From Duncaniella sp. (GTDB taxonomy: Bacteria; Bacteroidota; Bacteroidia; Bacteroidales; Muribaculaceae), in assembly GCA_022511285.1 (NCBI GenBank), contig JAFLRW010000098.1:1-6870 (forward strand): a stretch of 6,870 nt of DNA, given 5' to 3'. The notes beneath the pieces are model-generated. The model was not told the DNA's origin and made no database searches. It worked only from the letters and a program-made list of their open reading frames with translations. Shown in pieces: positions 6,560 through 6,870 of the stretch (the stretch's first letter is position 1; every line of letters begins with the position of its first letter). A program made the position numbers and the translations under genes.

Positions 6560-6590
6560 TTTGAAATTAGAACAAAAATAGTTATTTTTG
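6560..6590 (+). promoter_or_regulatory. Bacteroides consensus promoter for the lipoate ligase gene
   Basis: TTTG at 6560-6563 is followed after exactly 19 bases by TATTTTTG at 6583-6590. Both boxes match the Bacteroides primary-sigma consensus (TTTG, N19-21, TAnnTTTG) without a mismatch. The start point would fall near 6595-6597, giving a leader of about 13-15 bases before the ATG at 6610. This also supports that ATG over the next in-frame one at 6634. Confidence 0.8.
6573..6590. repeat. 8-bp perfect inverted repeat spanning the divergent promoters
   Basis: CAAAAATA (6573-6580) and TATTTTTG (6583-6590) are exact reverse complements separated by two bases. Each arm is the -7 box of one of the two divergent promoters. 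The symmetry may simply follow from placing two -7 boxes back to back, or it may be a dimeric regulator site; the sequence alone does not decide. Confidence 0.75.
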
Positions 6591-6603
6591 CCGTAATAAA
6601 AAA
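6573..6603 (-). promoter_or_regulatory. Candidate divergent promoter for trmN6-CPBP
   Basis: Read on the minus strand, TTTT (6603-6600) is followed after 19 bases by TATTTTTG (6580-6573). The -7 box is a perfect match to TAnnTTTG, while the -33 box matches three of four positions. The start would be near 6566-6568, about 42 bases ahead of the trmN6 GTG. It shares most of its length with the plus-strand promoter at 6560-6590. It is less certain than that one because the region is AT-rich and the -33 box is imperfect. Confidence 0.5.
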
Positions 6604-6609
6604 CTCCTT

Positions 6610-6870
6610 ATGATTCCTGTCCTAATACCTGATATGCCGAAGCGTCCGCTCGCCTTCTATTTGGCAGTGGAAGAGTGGCTCGCTATGCAGGGCACAGGCA
6701 AGGAATATTTTATGATATGGCAGGTGGCTCCGAGCGTTATAATCGGGCGCAATCAACTGCTGCATAGGGAAATTAACCCCGATTTCTGCCGCGAGCATAG
6801 CATAGAGGTGTTCAGGCGTAAAAGCGGCGGTGGTGCCGTGTTTGCCGACAGGAACAATCTGATGCTCTCA
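6610..6870 (+). CDS. lplA: Lipoate-protein ligase A family protein (partial, runs off right edge)
   Basis: An ATG at 6610 opens a frame of 87 codons that is still open at the window edge. The protein begins MIPVLIPDMPKRPLAFYLAV and continues with WQVAPSVIIGRNQLLHREIN (about 42-61), then FRRKSGGGAVFADRNNLMLS (about 68-87). The IGRNQ segment and the RR-x-SGGGAV-x-x-D block are hallmarks of the LplA/LipB/BirA-like fold that binds lipoate or lipoyl-AMP. LplA activates free lipoate with ATP and attaches it to the lysine of lipoyl domains, for example in the pyruvate and 2-oxoglutarate dehydrogenase and glycine cleavage complexes. The C-terminal half is missing, so ligase and amidotransferase variants cannot be told apart. 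The gene is divergent from trmN6 and has a consensus promoter directly upstream. No Shine-Dalgarno sequence is visible. Confidence 0.85.
   Translation, partial: MIPVLIPDMPKRPLAFYLAVEEWLAMQGTGKEYFMIWQVAPSVIIGRNQLLHREINPDFCREHSIEVFRRKSGGGAVFADRNNLMLS

Noticed and set aside
1..6870. Mobile element, CRISPR array, defence system or riboswitch
   Set aside because: There are no spaced direct repeats, terminal inverted repeats, transposase or nuclease frames, or intergenic regions long enough for a structured leader. The longest gap is about 85 bases.

Overview
The window looks like ordinary chromosomal DNA from a member of the Bacteroidota, most likely order Bacteroidales. Three observations support this. 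The gene order ftsX, DUF3098, uppP, truB, queA is typical of Bacteroidales. Two spacers carry matches to the Bacteroides primary-sigma promoter, TTTG-N19-21-TAnnTTTG. Almost no start codon has a Shine-Dalgarno-like sequence, which is usual in this phylum. A family-level placement such as Muribaculaceae is a guess. The DNA is densely coding, no gap exceeds about 85 bases, and I see no mobile element, CRISPR array, tRNA or rRNA gene.

Layout, left to right. Everything up to about 6525 is on the minus strand. Positions 1-38 hold the first codons of a gene that is probably ftsH, the membrane AAA+ protease. Next is rsfS (65-427), the ribosome silencing factor. A 61-base spacer separates it from a run of six closely packed genes, read from right to left: ftsX (4037-4915), a small two-helix DUF3098 membrane protein (3732-4010), uppP (2911-3729), truB (2182-2901), queA (1102-2151) and yigZ (489-1097). 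A promoter matching the Bacteroides consensus lies just ahead of ftsX. Further right is a translationally coupled pair, trmN6 (5809-6525) and a CPBP-family membrane protease (4979-5812), joined by an ATGA overlap. A divergent promoter region (about 6526-6609) separates this pair from the only plus-strand gene, a lipoate-protein ligase cut by the right edge (6610-6870).

Functionally, the ftsX run mixes envelope growth (FtsX, UppP and possibly DUF3098) with RNA modification: TruB makes pseudouridine 55 and QueA makes epoxyqueuosine at tRNA position 34. TrmN6 is a third tRNA-modification enzyme in the window. RsfS and FtsH concern translation shutdown and membrane protein quality control.

I do not see an undescribed system here. 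The points most worth a second look are the overlapping divergent promoters built on an inverted repeat at 6573-6590, the conserved but uncharacterised DUF3098 protein between FtsX and UppP, several substitutions in normally conserved QueA blocks, and the coupling of a CPBP protease to a tRNA methyltransferase. Three start codons also deserve attention: TTG for yigZ, GTG for trmN6, and the second of two tandem candidates for uppP.
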